A DNA stretch of 40,327 nucleotides from an uncultured Eubacteriales bacterium (GTDB lineage: Bacteria; Bacillota; Clostridia; Oscillospirales; Oscillospiraceae). The position numbers were made by a program, and so were the translations under genes. The notes beneath the pieces are model-generated. The model was not told where the DNA came from and did not search any database. It saw nothing but the letters and a program-made list of their open reading frames with translations. The number at the start of each line of letters is the position of its first letter. Position 1 is the first letter of the stretch. Shown here one piece after another: positions 1 through 8,455 of this stretch. The stretch lies in the NCBI GenBank assembly GCA_900317855.1, contig ONIG01000025.1:1-40327 (forward strand), written 5' to 3'.

Positions 1-1897
1 GTTTTGCAGCCCGAAGGCGAACACGATCTGCTTGATGAGCGGAAACGCGAACGCGATGTGGATCGCCGCCGTCACAAGCGGCAGGAAGAACATGAGCAGT
101 ACCTGTGTGCGGATGGTCGCCTTGACCTCCTTCGGCGTCATGCCGACCTGCTGCATGATGCGGAAGCGGCCGCAGTCGTCATAGCCCTCGGAGACCTGCT
201 TGTAGTAGATGATGAGCACCGTCGCAAACAGGAACACGAACCCGAGGAAAAAACCGAGGAACAAAAAGCCGCCGTACATGCTGCGCAGCGTGGGATAGCC
301 GTCGGCGCGCACGTCGGACGACCAGCCGATGTGCGCATCCGTGACCGCCTGCTGGAAGGCCGCGTCGCTCCAGACCGTGTTCATGGCATTGAGCTGCTCG
401 TCGGTCGAACCGGTAGGTGTACTTGAGCGTGCTGAGCGTGCCGCCGTTTGCGTTGGCATGCTCATTTTGCCGCGCACGCAGCTCGAGCATGCTGTCGAGA
501 TCCGGCACGACCAGATAGAGTGTGCGCACGCCCATGATGGAGCTGCCGCTGTCGAGCGGGAAGCTGTCGAGCTGCCGCAGGCGGAACGTGCGGTCGCAGA
601 TCATCACCGTGTCGCCGAAGGGCTTGCCGTCCGTCCAGGCTAGGGCCTCGTCCGGCGCGAGCGTGACGGGTTCGCCCGTCAGACTGGCATAGCCGTCGGC
701 GTCCGTGACCCAGACGGTGAGCGCGTTGGAGAGCTGATACGACGTCTGCGTCACGTGCGTGACATCGAGCGTCGCATCATCCTCGCGCATCATGGACAGG
801 TTGATCGCGCGATAGCCGTGCACATGGCTCTGCGTGAGACCCGTGCCCGCCACGGCAGCGTCGACCACCTGCACGACCGGTGCAACATCGGGGACTGCGT
901 CCGTGTCGCTGCCGGCCGAGAGCGTGAGCGTCACGTCCTGCGGCCAGCGCACGGCGGCGTAGGCATCCAGCCCCTTGTACAGGCTCACCGTGGTCGAGAC
1001 CGTCACGAGCACCATCGTCGAGAGGATGCAGATGCTCGCAAGGCCGGCCGCGTTGCGGCTCATGCGGTAGATGAGACCGGAGACGGTGGCAAAATGGCTG
1101 GTTTTATAATAGTAGCGCCGGTTTTTGCGCAGCGCCTTGAGGATGACGATGCTCAGCGCGATGAACACGAGATACGTGCCGACGATGACGAGCATGACCG
1201 CCGGGAAGAAATACTCGATGGCTGCATAAGCCGTGCGCGTGCGCAGAGACATGATATAGCCCGCGGCGAGGCACACCGCGCCGAGCAGCGCGAGGATCCA
1301 CTTGCTGCGCGGCTCGCGCTCGCCCTCGCTGCTGCCGCGCAGCAGCTGCACGGGGTTCGACAGATGGATGATGCGGATGGTATTGAGCAGGAGCAGCAAA
1401 AACAGCACACCAAAAAACACCACCGTATAGCCGATGCTCATCAGGCTGATGTTCAGCCGGAACGTGGTCTCCCCGCCGATGAGCCGCATGAGCACGAGCT
1501 GCAGGAGCTTGGAGAACACGCCCGCCGCCACGAGACCGAAAAACAGCGCCATGGCCGCCGTGTACAGCGACTCCCAGAAGAGCACGTAGGAAATGTGGCG
1601 CTTTTCCATGCCGAGGATGTTGTAGATGGCAAACTCGCGCTTGCGCTGCTTGGTGAAGGTGCTGTTCGTATAAAAGAGGATGATGGCGGAAAACAGCACC
1701 ATGATCCACACGCCGACGCCGAGCATCTGGCTGACGTTGTCACCGTGGGCCATGTCGGCAAGATACGGGTCGCTCGCGAGCGTGAGGATGATGCAAAACA
1801 GCGCCACGATCACGATGCAGGCCAGCAGATACGGCAGGTAGAACCGGCGGTTTTTCTTCAGATTCGTCGCCGCCAGACGCGGGTAGAGGTTACGCAT
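1..1897 (-). pseudogene. BceB-like ABC transporter permease (FtsX family), frameshifted and cut by the window edge
   Basis: This is the membrane subunit of a Bce-type ABC transporter, which in this family frees lipid-linked cell-wall precursors from peptide antibiotics and also signals to its histidine kinase. The start at 1897 (MRNLYPRLAATNLKKN) overlaps the ATPase stop by 8 nt. A first transmembrane helix lies near residues 19-41, followed by further FtsX helices and a large extracellular domain. The frame is good to about position 406. It then becomes arginine-rich nonsense and stops at 179. Removing one base near 403-407 restores a typical BceB C-terminus (TDEQLNAMNTVWSD, then GFFLGFVFLFATVLIIYYKQ and MTPKEVKATIRTQ), open to base 1. 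This is either a real inactivating indel or a sequencing error. The family assignment is secure. The true 3' end lies outside the window. Confidence 0.85.
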
Positions 1898-2657
1898 GGC
1901 GCTCACCGCCCGTTGCCAGCATCGTGAGCGTGTCGGAGATCTTCTGATAGAGCTGCTCATCCGTGCTCTCGCCGCGATAGATCTCGTGGAACACCTCGCC
2001 GTCCTTGATGAACAGCACGCGCGAGGCGTGGCTGGCCGCCTTGACCGAGTGCGTGACCATGAGGATGGTCTGACCGCCGCGGTTGATCTCCTCGAACAGG
2101 TGCAGCAGCTCGTCTGTCGCGCGCGAGTCGAGCGCGCCGGTCGGCTCATCGGCCAGCACGAGCTTCGGCTGCGTGATGAGCGCACGGGCGACGGCTACAC
2201 GCTGCTTCTGTCCGCCGGAGAGCTCATACGGGAACTTCTGCAGCAGCTGCGCAATGCCGAGCTGCCGGGCGATGGGCGCGAGGCGCGCGGCCATCTCCGT
2301 ATACGGCCGGCCGGCCAGCACGAGCGGCAGGAAGATGTTATCCTGCACGGAGAACGTATCGAGCAGGTTGAACTCCTGGAACACGAAGCCCAGCTGCGAG
2401 CGGCGGAAGGCCGCGATCTCCCGCTCGGGGATGGCGCTCAGCGGCCGGCCGTCGAGCACGACCTCGCCGCCGGTGGGCTTGTCGAGCGCGGCGAGAATGT
2501 TGAGCAGCGTGGTTTTGCCGCTGCCGCTCTCGCCCATGATGGCGACGTACTCGCCCTTCTCGACCGTGAAATTCACATCGCTGAGCGCCTGCACCTTCGT
2601 GCCGCCGAAGCGGGTGGTATAAATTTTCTGAACATGACGAACTTCCAAAAACGACAT
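1890..2657 (-). CDS. BceA-like ABC transporter ATP-binding protein
   Basis: This is the ATPase of a Bce-type peptide-antibiotic transporter, working with the overlapping permease. It has 255 aa, normal for the family. The Walker A motif GESGSGKT is near residues 42-49, followed by the Q-loop (VFQEFNLLD), the signature LSGGQKQR, Walker B LVLADEPTGALD and the H-loop MVTHS. The start MSFLEVRH was chosen because AGGAGGTAAC sits 6-8 nt before it; a longer in-frame start would lie upstream of that ribosome site. The stop overlaps the permease start, so the two are translationally coupled. A promoter, a palindrome and a BceR-type box lie in the 107-nt gap between the kinase and this gene, so the transporter probably has its own inducible promoter. 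Confidence 0.92.
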   Translation of the reverse strand: MSFLEVRHVQKIYTTRFGGTKVQALSDVNFTVEKGEYVAIMGESGSGKTTLLNILAALDKPTGGEVVLDGRPLSAIPEREIAAFRRSQLGFVFQEFNLLDTFSVQDNIFLPLVLAGRPYTEMAARLAPIARQLGIAQLLQKFPYELSGGQKQRVAVARALITQPKLVLADEPTGALDSRATDELLHLFEEINRGGQTILMVTHSVKAASHASRVLFIKDGEVFHEIYRGESTDEQLYQKISDTLTMLATGGERHA

Positions 2658-2687
2658 AACCGTTACCTCCTGTGTAATGACAGGCTC

Positions 2688-2743
2688 AGTATAAACCGCC
2701 GGGAAAATGGCTGCCATACTTCCGGCTTACATTTTCCCGGCGG
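2688..2743 (-). promoter_or_regulatory. Probable promoter of the ABC operon with a long palindrome
   Basis: On the minus strand a TATACT -10 box (2688-2693) precedes the ATPase gene; the hexamer 17 bp upstream (TGGCAG, 2711-2716) is a poor -35. The region is dominated by a perfect 14-bp inverted repeat, CCGCCGGGAAAATG (2696-2709) and its complement (2730-2743), with a 20-nt spacer holding the -35. It could be an operator or, as RNA, a hairpin ending kinase transcripts. Only three T residues follow it on the minus strand, so it is a weak intrinsic terminator. Confidence 0.5.
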
Positions 2744-2747
2744 AAAC

Positions 2748-2761
2748 TTACGATTCTGTAA
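2748..2761 (-). promoter_or_regulatory. Candidate BceR-type response-regulator box
   Basis: The 14-mer read on minus as TTACAGAATCGTAA matches the BceR-type half-site arrangement TNACA-N4-TGTAA at all but one position. It lies just after the kinase stop codon and about 55 bp upstream of the ATPase -10 box, where a response-regulator site is expected in Bce systems. The motif is quoted from knowledge of Bacillus BceR-type regulators; binding here is inference. Confidence 0.5.
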
Positions 2762-2764
2762 GGC

Positions 2765-3748
2765 TCACTCGACCTCGAGCGCGTCCTGCTGCAGGCCGAT
2801 GCGCACCGTCGTACCCACGCCCACCTCCGAGGTAATGGCGATCGTGTGGCCGAGCTTTTCGAGGATGCGGCGGCAGAGGTACAGGCCAATGCCGGTCGCG
2901 CGCTTATCCGTGCGGCCGTTGCTGCCGGTGTAGCCCTTTTCAAACACGCGCGGCAGATCCTCCGGCGCGATGCCGATGCCCGTGTCGCGGATGCACAGCG
3001 TTTTCGGCGCCTCGAGCGTGATGGACACCGACCCGCTGCGGGTGTACTTGAGCGCGTTGGAGAGCACCTGCTCGATGACGAACAGCAGCCACTTTTCATC
3101 CGTGATGACGCTGACGTTCAGCGGCGCGTACTCCAGCCGCAGCCTGCGCCGGATGAACTGGGACGCAAACTTGCGCACCGCCTGCCGGACGATATCGTCG
3201 AGCAGGTAGTTGCGGATGACATAGTCCGACGACGGGCTCTCGAGCCGCAGGTAGCCGAGCACCATCTCCACATACTGCTCCACGCTCTGCACCTGCTCGA
3301 GCAGGGCGCGCTGCTCGTCCGTGTCCGCGTCCTGCAGCAGCAGACGCATGGCGGCGATGGGCGTCTTGATCTGGTGCGCCCAGACGGTGTAGTACTCAAC
3401 TAAGTCCTGATAGCTGCGCTGGCTGCGGGTCATCTGCGCGCGGCGGTCGGCATCGAGCGCGCGCACGAGCGCCTGATACTGCGCCTCGAGCATGCCGTCC
3501 GGCTCCGGCAGCTGTTCGGTGCTGAGCGTGATCTCCTGCTCCAGCCGCTGCAGCAGGCGCAGACGCGCAGCAAAGCGCCGGTAATCGACCGCGAACCACA
3601 GCGCCAGCACAAACAGACACACGAGTGCCGCGTATCCCGCCGCACCCAGCGGCAGCCGGTAGAGCCAGAACACGAGCGCGAACACGACCGTGTAGACCGC
3701 GAGCGCGATGAGCGCCTTGCGGTTTTCCTTCACATAAGCGCCAAACAT
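2765..3748 (-). CDS. BceS-like intramembrane-sensing histidine kinase
   Basis: This 327-aa sensor kinase is paired with the response regulator just upstream. Two transmembrane helices (about residues 11-31 and 34-55) are joined by only a couple of residues, so there is no extracellular sensor domain. That is the hallmark of intramembrane-sensing kinases that listen to a Bce transporter. The H-box is AHQIKTPIAAMRLLLQ with His near 125. The N-box is EQVLSNALKYT, the G1 box DTGIGIAPEDLPRVFEKGYTG-type, and the G2 box ATGIGLYLCRRI. The start MFGAYVKENRK follows GGGGGGAA. The regulator stop is 13 nt upstream, so the two are co-transcribed. Confidence 0.92.
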   Translation of the reverse strand: MFGAYVKENRKALIALAVYTVVFALVFWLYRLPLGAAGYAALVCLFVLALWFAVDYRRFAARLRLLQRLEQEITLSTEQLPEPDGMLEAQYQALVRALDADRRAQMTRSQRSYQDLVEYYTVWAHQIKTPIAAMRLLLQDADTDEQRALLEQVQSVEQYVEMVLGYLRLESPSSDYVIRNYLLDDIVRQAVRKFASQFIRRRLRLEYAPLNVSVITDEKWLLFVIEQVLSNALKYTRSGSVSITLEAPKTLCIRDTGIGIAPEDLPRVFEKGYTGSNGRTDKRATGIGLYLCRRILEKLGHTIAITSEVGVGTTVRIGLQQDALEVE

Positions 3749-3761
3749 GGCCGTTCCCCCC

Positions 3762-4433
3762 TCACTCGATGAGATAGCCGAGGCCTTTTTTCGTCGTGAT
3801 ATAATCCGGCAGGCCGGCGGCCTCGAGCTTGCGGCGCAGGCGGGCGATGTTGACCGTGAGCGTGTTTTCGTCGACAAAGCTATCCGTCTCCCAGAGCTTT
3901 TCCATGAGCGTCTCGCGGCTGACGACGCTGCCCTTGCGCTCGAGCAGCGTCTGCAGGATGCGGTAGTCGTTTTTCGTCAGCTCGATGCGCCGGCCCTGAT
4001 ACGTCAGGCTCGCGTCGGCCGTGTTGAGCACGGCGCCGCGGTGCTCGAGCGTGGGCGCGGGCGCGGCAAAATCATACGTGCGGCGCAAAATGGCCTGGAT
4101 CTTCGCCAGCAGCACGTTCAGGTCAAAGGGCTTGGCGATGAAATCATCGCCGCCCATGTTCATGGCCATGACGATGTTCATATTGTCCGACGCCGAGGAG
4201 AGGAACACGACCGGCACGTTCGACACGCGCCGCAGCTCCTGGCACCAGTGGTAGCCGTTATAAAACGGGAGCGTGATGTCGAGCAGCACGAGCTGCGGGT
4301 CAAACGCCGTGCACTCGGCGAGCACATTGCGGAAATCCTCCGCGCAGCGCACGTCAAAGCCCCACGTCGTCAGGTGCTTTTGCAGCGCGGCGGCGATGGC
4401 CGCGTCGTCCTCCACGATAAAAATGCGGTGCAT
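3762..4433 (-). CDS. BceR-like OmpR/PhoB-family response regulator
   Basis: This 223-aa DNA-binding regulator is phosphorylated by the adjacent kinase and should activate the transporter operon. The receiver domain spans about residues 1-115 with acidic pocket EDD (8-10), phospho-acceptor Asp52 in LVLLDITLP, and the conserved Lys in AKPF. The C-terminal winged helix (about 130-223) contains LTKNDYRILQTLLERKG, VDENTLTVNIARLRRKL and ITTKKGLGYLIE. Start ATG at 4433 follows GGGAGGGG. It is the first gene of the regulator-kinase unit. The candidate promoter upstream overlaps the terminator of the preceding peptidase gene. Confidence 0.93.
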   Translation of the reverse strand: MHRIFIVEDDAAIAAALQKHLTTWGFDVRCAEDFRNVLAECTAFDPQLVLLDITLPFYNGYHWCQELRRVSNVPVVFLSSASDNMNIVMAMNMGGDDFIAKPFDLNVLLAKIQAILRRTYDFAAPAPTLEHRGAVLNTADASLTYQGRRIELTKNDYRILQTLLERKGSVVSRETLMEKLWETDSFVDENTLTVNIARLRRKLEAAGLPDYITTKKGLGYLIE

Positions 4434-4453
4434 GCGATCCCCTCCCGGGCAGA

Positions 4454-4492
4454 AAAATAGCAGGTGCAGGCAACCCCTGCACCTGTTATTTT
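4454..4492 (-). terminator. Intrinsic terminator after the zinc peptidase
   Basis: The arms AAAATAGCAGGTGCAGG (4454-4470) and CCTGCACCTGTTATTTT (4476-4492) form a 17-bp stem with one G-U pair and a short loop. On the minus strand it ends in TATTTTT. It lies 32 nt beyond the metallopeptidase stop and 20 nt before the response-regulator start. Confidence 0.8.
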
Positions 4493-4516
4493 ACGATAAT
4501 TTGGCTCCGATTGCAA
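4488..4516 (-). promoter_or_regulatory. Candidate promoter of the response regulator and kinase genes
   Basis: On minus, TTGCAA (4511-4516), a 17-bp spacer and TAAAAT (4488-4493) form a fair sigma-A promoter. The -10 box overlaps the outer 5' arm of the peptidase terminator. A transcript starting near 4481 would keep only about 6 bp of the stem's 5' arm and so would escape that terminator. Confidence 0.5.
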
Positions 4517-4524
4517 CGGCGGCG

Positions 4525-5229
4525 TCAATCCCGGCGGCGGTTGCCGTAGAGAAGGATGAGCCGCAGCAGCTGCGCAAACGACACCAGCAGCGCCGCGACA
4601 TACGTCATGGCGGCCGCCCGCAGCACGCTGCGCGCGCCGCGCAGCTCGTCGTCCGTGAGCAGGTTGCGCGACTCGATGGCAGCCAGCGCCCGACGGGAGG
4701 CGTTGAACTCCACCGGCAGCGTCACAAGCTGGAACACCGTCACGAGGCCGAAGAGCAGAATGCCCGCCCAGACGAGCACCGACCAGTTGAAGATCAGCCC
4801 CGCGATGAGCAGCGGCCACGACAGGTTCGAGCCGATGCGCGTGGCCGGAATGATAGCCGCGCGGATGCGGATGGGCGCATAGTCCGTGGCGTACTGCACG
4901 GCGTGGCCCGCCTCGTGCGCCGCGACGCCGACGGCCGCAATCGACGCGACGCCATACACCTCGTCCGAGAGGCGGATAACCTTCGCCTGCGGGTCGAAGT
5001 GGTCGGTGAGCTTGCCGGAAATGTGCTCGATGCGCACGTCGGTAATGCCGTTTGCCTGCAGGATGCGCTGCGCCGCCTGCGCGCCGGTCAGGCCGCTCGT
5101 GCAGCGCACGCGCGCGTAGCGCGAAAATGCGCTCTTGACCTGGATCTGCGCGATGAGCGCGATAAGCAGCGCCGGCACGACCAGCAGCAGATACGTGGTA
5201 TCAAAGCCATAATAATATCCATGGTACAT
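4525..5229 (-). CDS. YugP-type zinc-dependent membrane metallopeptidase
   Basis: This 234-aa membrane protease belongs to the neutral zinc metallopeptidase family typified by Bacillus YugP (Zn_peptidase_2). The zinc motif HEAGH is at residues 105-109, followed by AVQYATDYAPIRIR and the conserved PVEFNASRRAL region near 180. Helices flank the active site: one at the N-terminus (about 12-30), two in the middle (about 135-175) and one near the C-terminus. The start follows GAAAGGA. The substrate is not known for the family. The gene is monocistronic, with a terminator downstream. It lies next to, but is probably not part of, the Bce module. Confidence 0.88.
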   Translation of the reverse strand: MYHGYYYGFDTTYLLLVVPALLIALIAQIQVKSAFSRYARVRCTSGLTGAQAAQRILQANGITDVRIEHISGKLTDHFDPQAKVIRLSDEVYGVASIAAVGVAAHEAGHAVQYATDYAPIRIRAAIIPATRIGSNLSWPLLIAGLIFNWSVLVWAGILLFGLVTVFQLVTLPVEFNASRRALAAIESRNLLTDDELRGARSVLRAAAMTYVAALLVSFAQLLRLILLYGNRRRD

Positions 5230-5346
5230 GGCAGTCGGTCCTTTCTGGTTCGTGCTGCTATTTTACCGCCAAAGCGCGCGCGCGTCAACCGGGGACACAG
5301 ATTTGCGCAGCGCGGTATTTTTTGCGCAAATATCCCCCCTCCGGGC

Positions 5347-5374
5347 TTGCGCGGCGGTCGTTTTATGTTATACT
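5347..5374 (+). promoter_or_regulatory. Promoter of the ECF transporter operon
   Basis: TTGCGC (5347-5352), a 16-bp spacer and TATACT (5369-5374) lie 25 bp before the first ATG. No riboswitch-like structure was recognised between it and the gene, so the sequence does not reveal the vitamin sensed. Confidence 0.6.
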
Positions 5375-5398
5375 TGTGTCAAATACACGATAAAGAGT

Positions 5399-6238
5399 AT
5401 GGGCGATCCGATCATGATTGATGCACACGACATTCGATTTTCCTACGACGGGCCGGGCGGCCGCCGCTCCCTCAACGGTGCGCAGCTGCACGTTTCCCCC
5501 GGCGAGTTTGTAGCCGTGCTCGGGCACAACGGCTGCGGCAAATCCACGCTCGTCAAGCACTTCAACGCCCTGCTGCCGCTGCAGCACGGCACGCTGACCG
5601 TCGACGGCATGGACGCTGCCGACCCCGCCAACCGCTGGGCGCTGCGGCGCAAAGTCGGCATGGTGTTTCAGAACCCGGACAACCAGTTCGTGTCCACGAT
5701 CGTGGGCGAGGATGTTGCCTTCGGGCTGGAAAACTACGGCGTGCCGGAAGACGAGATCCCCGCGCGCGTGGCCGCAGCGCTCGCCGCCGTGGACATGGCA
5801 GGCTATGAAAACCGCGCGACGCACACGCTCTCCGGCGGGCAGAAGCAGCGCGTGGCGCTGGCCGGCGTGCTGGCCCTGTCGCCGGACATTCTGGTGTTCG
5901 ACGAGGCCACCGCCATGCTCGACCCCGACGGCCGGCAGGAGGTGCTGCGCACGATCCACCGCCTGCACAAAGAGCAGCACAAGACCGTCGTCATGATCAC
6001 GCACTATATTGAAGAAGCCATCGGCGCCGACCGCGTCTATCTCATCCACAACGGCAAAATGATCGCCGACGGCACGGCGCGCGAGATGCTCACGCAGCCG
6101 GAGCTGCTGGCCGCGGCAGGACTCACGCCGCCGATGCCGGTGCAGATGTACTACGACCTGAAGCAGGCCGGGATCGTGCTCGCCCGCTGCCCGCTGACGC
6201 TCGAGGAGCTTGCGGAGGAACTATGCCGATCACAGTAA
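5399..6238 (+). CDS. ecfA1: ECF transporter ATPase EcfA1 (CbiO family)
   Basis: This is one of the two ATPases of an energy-coupling factor transporter, which imports vitamins or trace nutrients. From the first ATG it has 279 aa. It carries Walker A GHNGCGKST (about 42-50), Q-loop MVFQNPDNQF, signature LSGGQKQR, Walker B ILVFDEATAMLD and the H-loop MITHYIEE. The start is uncertain: ATG 5399 (MGDPIMIDAH) follows AAAGAG closely, while ATG 5414 (MIDAHDIRFSYD) matches the usual family N-terminus but lacks a clear ribosome site. The gene overlaps ecfA2 by 16 nt. The position as first gene of ecfA1-ecfA2-ecfT is standard. Confidence 0.93.
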   Translation: MGDPIMIDAHDIRFSYDGPGGRRSLNGAQLHVSPGEFVAVLGHNGCGKSTLVKHFNALLPLQHGTLTVDGMDAADPANRWALRRKVGMVFQNPDNQFVSTIVGEDVAFGLENYGVPEDEIPARVAAALAAVDMAGYENRATHTLSGGQKQRVALAGVLALSPDILVFDEATAMLDPDGRQEVLRTIHRLHKEQHKTVVMITHYIEEAIGADRVYLIHNGKMIADGTAREMLTQPELLAAAGLTPPMPVQMYYDLKQAGIVLARCPLTLEELAEELCRSQ

Positions 6239-7080
6239 CGAATCTGACGTGTGTCTACGGCGCGGGGACACCCTTTGAGACCACTGCGCTGCGCGATGTG
6301 TCCGTCACGGTCGAAAACGGCAGCTTCGTCGGCATCCTCGGCCGCACCGGCTGCGGCAAGTCCACGCTCATCCAGGTCATGGCCGGCCTGCTCACGCCGA
6401 CGGCCGGCACCGTCATACTCGACGGGCAGGACATCCACGCCCGCCGCTATGACCGCAGCATCCTGCGGCGCAAGGTCGGCATCGTGTTCCAGTACCCGGA
6501 GTGTCAGCTCTTTGAGACGACCGTGGAAAAGGACGTGGCCTTCGGCCTGAAGCACAGCGGCCTGAGCGCCGCCGAAAAGCAGGCGCGCGTGCGCTGGGCG
6601 CTCGAAACCGTTGGCTTCTCGTTCGAGAAAGTCCACGACCAGCCGCCGATGGGCCTCTCCGGCGGGGAGAAGCGGCGCGTGGCCATCGCGGGCGTGCTGG
6701 CAACGAAGCCGGAGTATCTCATTCTCGACGAGCCGATCGCGGGGCTCGACCCGCTCGGGCGCGAGGCGTTTTTGCAGCTCATCACCGAGCTCAACCGCGG
6801 CGGCATGACCATCCTCATGGTCTCACACAACGCCGACTGTCTAGGCGCGTATGCCCGGCGGCTGCTCGTGCTGGAGGATGGGCAGCTCGTGCGCGACGGC
6901 ACGCCGGAGGAGATCTACGCCGACCTCGACTGGATGCGCGCGCACCGGCTGGGCGTGCCGCAGAGCCGCACCGCCGCCGCGCTGCTGAAGCAGGGCGGGC
7001 TGGACATTCCGCAGGACATCGCAAGCTATGACGCGCTGCTCGCGGCCGTGCTGCGCGCGAAGGGCGGTGCCCGCCCGTGA
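6223..7080 (+). CDS. ecfA2: ECF transporter ATPase EcfA2 (CbiO family)
   Basis: This is the second ATPase of the ECF module, 285 aa, which pairs with EcfA1 under the EcfT scaffold. It shows Walker A GRTGCGKST, Q-loop IVFQYPECQLF, signature LSGGEKRR, Walker B YLILDEPIAGLD and the H-loop MVSHN. VFQYPE(C/Y)QLF with the Glu is characteristic of the A2 paralogue. The start lies inside the end of ecfA1 and the stop TGA overlaps the ecfT GTG start, so the three are translationally coupled. Confidence 0.94.
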   Translation: MPITVTNLTCVYGAGTPFETTALRDVSVTVENGSFVGILGRTGCGKSTLIQVMAGLLTPTAGTVILDGQDIHARRYDRSILRRKVGIVFQYPECQLFETTVEKDVAFGLKHSGLSAAEKQARVRWALETVGFSFEKVHDQPPMGLSGGEKRRVAIAGVLATKPEYLILDEPIAGLDPLGREAFLQLITELNRGGMTILMVSHNADCLGAYARRLLVLEDGQLVRDGTPEEIYADLDWMRAHRLGVPQSRTAAALLKQGGLDIPQDIASYDALLAAVLRAKGGARP

Positions 7081-7865
7081 GAGAACACCTGACCGGGCAG
7101 TTCACTCCCGGCACCTCGATCCTGCACCGGCTGGACGCGCGGGCAAAGTTTTTCGGCTTTCTCATCCTCATCGCCGCCACCGTGTGCACGGACGCCTGGC
7201 CCGGCTATGCGCTGCTGCTCGCCGTCACGGCCGCCGTCGTGGCCATTTGCGGCCTGCCGCTGCGCACCGCGCTCGCGTCCGTGGCGCGCATGGGCTGGTT
7301 TTTCCTGCTCATCTTTGTGATGAACGCCCTGTTTTTCGCCACCGACGACGCCATCTGGCACTGGTGGATCCTCACGCTGTCCGTGCCCGGCATCGTGCAG
7401 GGCGCGCAGGTGACGGCGCGGCTCGCGCTCATCCTCGTGATGAGCAACGTGCTCACGTGCACGACGCCGCCGCTCGAGATCACCGGCGCGATCCAGACGC
7501 TGCTCAGCCCGCTGCGGCTCGTGCGGCTGCCGGTCGAGGACATTGCGATGATCCTGTCCGTCGCCGTGCAGTTCATCCCGACGCTGCTCGAGGAGACCGA
7601 CACCATCCGCAAGGCGCAGATCGCGCGCGGCGCGCGCTTTGAAAGCCGCCGCCTGCACGAGCGCGCACAGGCCATGCTGCCGCTGATCGTGCCGATCTTT
7701 CTCAGCGCCTTCAAGCGTGCCGACGAGCTCGCCATGGCCATGGAGGCCCGCGGCTACCGCGGCGCGCGCGGCCGCACCCGGAAAAAGTCCGTTCCCCTGC
7801 CCCTGAGCGGCTGGGGCGCGCTTGCGCTGTGCGCCATCGTGTGCGCAGCGGAAATACTCCTGTAA
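7077..7865 (+). CDS. ecfT: ECF transporter transmembrane scaffold EcfT
   Basis: This 262-aa integral membrane protein links the two ATPases to the substrate-binding S component. It starts with GTG overlapping the ecfA2 stop (GTGA), a coupling arrangement. The N-terminus (PGTSILHRLDARAKF) is typical. Hydrophobic helices lie near residues 25-60 and 72-90, with more to 175. The two Ala-Arg-Gly coupling motifs that insert into the ATPase grooves are visible at about 183-185 and 224-226. The C-terminus ends in one more helix. Confidence 0.93.
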   Translation: MREHLTGQFTPGTSILHRLDARAKFFGFLILIAATVCTDAWPGYALLLAVTAAVVAICGLPLRTALASVARMGWFFLLIFVMNALFFATDDAIWHWWILTLSVPGIVQGAQVTARLALILVMSNVLTCTTPPLEITGAIQTLLSPLRLVRLPVEDIAMILSVAVQFIPTLLEETDTIRKAQIARGARFESRRLHERAQAMLPLIVPIFLSAFKRADELAMAMEARGYRGARGRTRKKSVPLPLSGWGALALCAIVCAAEILL

Positions 7866-7894
7866 ATCCAAAATCAGAAAGGAACCGAAGTCCG

Positions 7895-8455
7895 ATGCAA
7901 ACCATGTCTACCGTCAAAAAATCCATCATCACCGCCGTGTGCATCGCCCTGTGCTATGTGCTGCCGCTGCTGTTTCACGGCATTCAGGGCGCGGGCCAGA
8001 TCTTCTGCCCGATGCACATCCCCGTCTTTCTGTGCGGCCTCGTGTGCGGCTGGCAGTTCGGCCTGCTGTGCGGTCTGGCCGGCCCCGCGCTCTCGAGCGC
8101 ACTGTGCGGCATGCCCCCGGTGAGCATCCTGCCGTCGATGATGATCGAGCTGGCCGTCTACGGCCTGATTGCCGGCCTCATGATGCGCTGCGTGCGCACG
8201 CGGCACGTGTACGCCGACCTCTACATCAGCCTCATCGTCGCCATCGTCGCCGGCCGCGTTGTCAACGGCCTGGTCAATGCGCTCATCTTCGCGCGCGGCA
8301 GCTACTCCATGGCCACGTGGGTCGCGGGCTCCGTCGTCAAGAGCTGGCCGGGCACCGTCATCCAGCTCGTGTTCATCCCGAGCATCGTGTTCGCGCTGAT
8401 GAAGGCACGCCTCATTCCCGAGCGCTACCCGAAGGAGGTGCCTGCCGATGATTGA
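7895..8455 (+). CDS. ECF transporter S component, substrate unknown
   Basis: This 186-aa, about six-helix protein is the likely substrate-binding subunit for the ECF module upstream. The pattern GAGQIFCPMHIPVFLCG, then CGLAGPALSSALCGMPP and MMIELAVYGLIAGLMM, resembles the broad ECF S-component family PF12822. The start ATG 7895 follows AGAAAGGA and replaces a longer frame overlapping ecfT. The substrate cannot be read from the sequence: no riboswitch precedes the operon and the motif is shared by several specificities. It overlaps the next gene, a methyltransferase, by 8 nt, so substrate and methyltransferase may belong to one pathway (inference). Confidence 0.85.
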   Translation: MQTMSTVKKSIITAVCIALCYVLPLLFHGIQGAGQIFCPMHIPVFLCGLVCGWQFGLLCGLAGPALSSALCGMPPVSILPSMMIELAVYGLIAGLMMRCVRTRHVYADLYISLIVAIVAGRVVNGLVNALIFARGSYSMATWVAGSVVKSWPGTVIQLVFIPSIVFALMKARLIPERYPKEVPADD

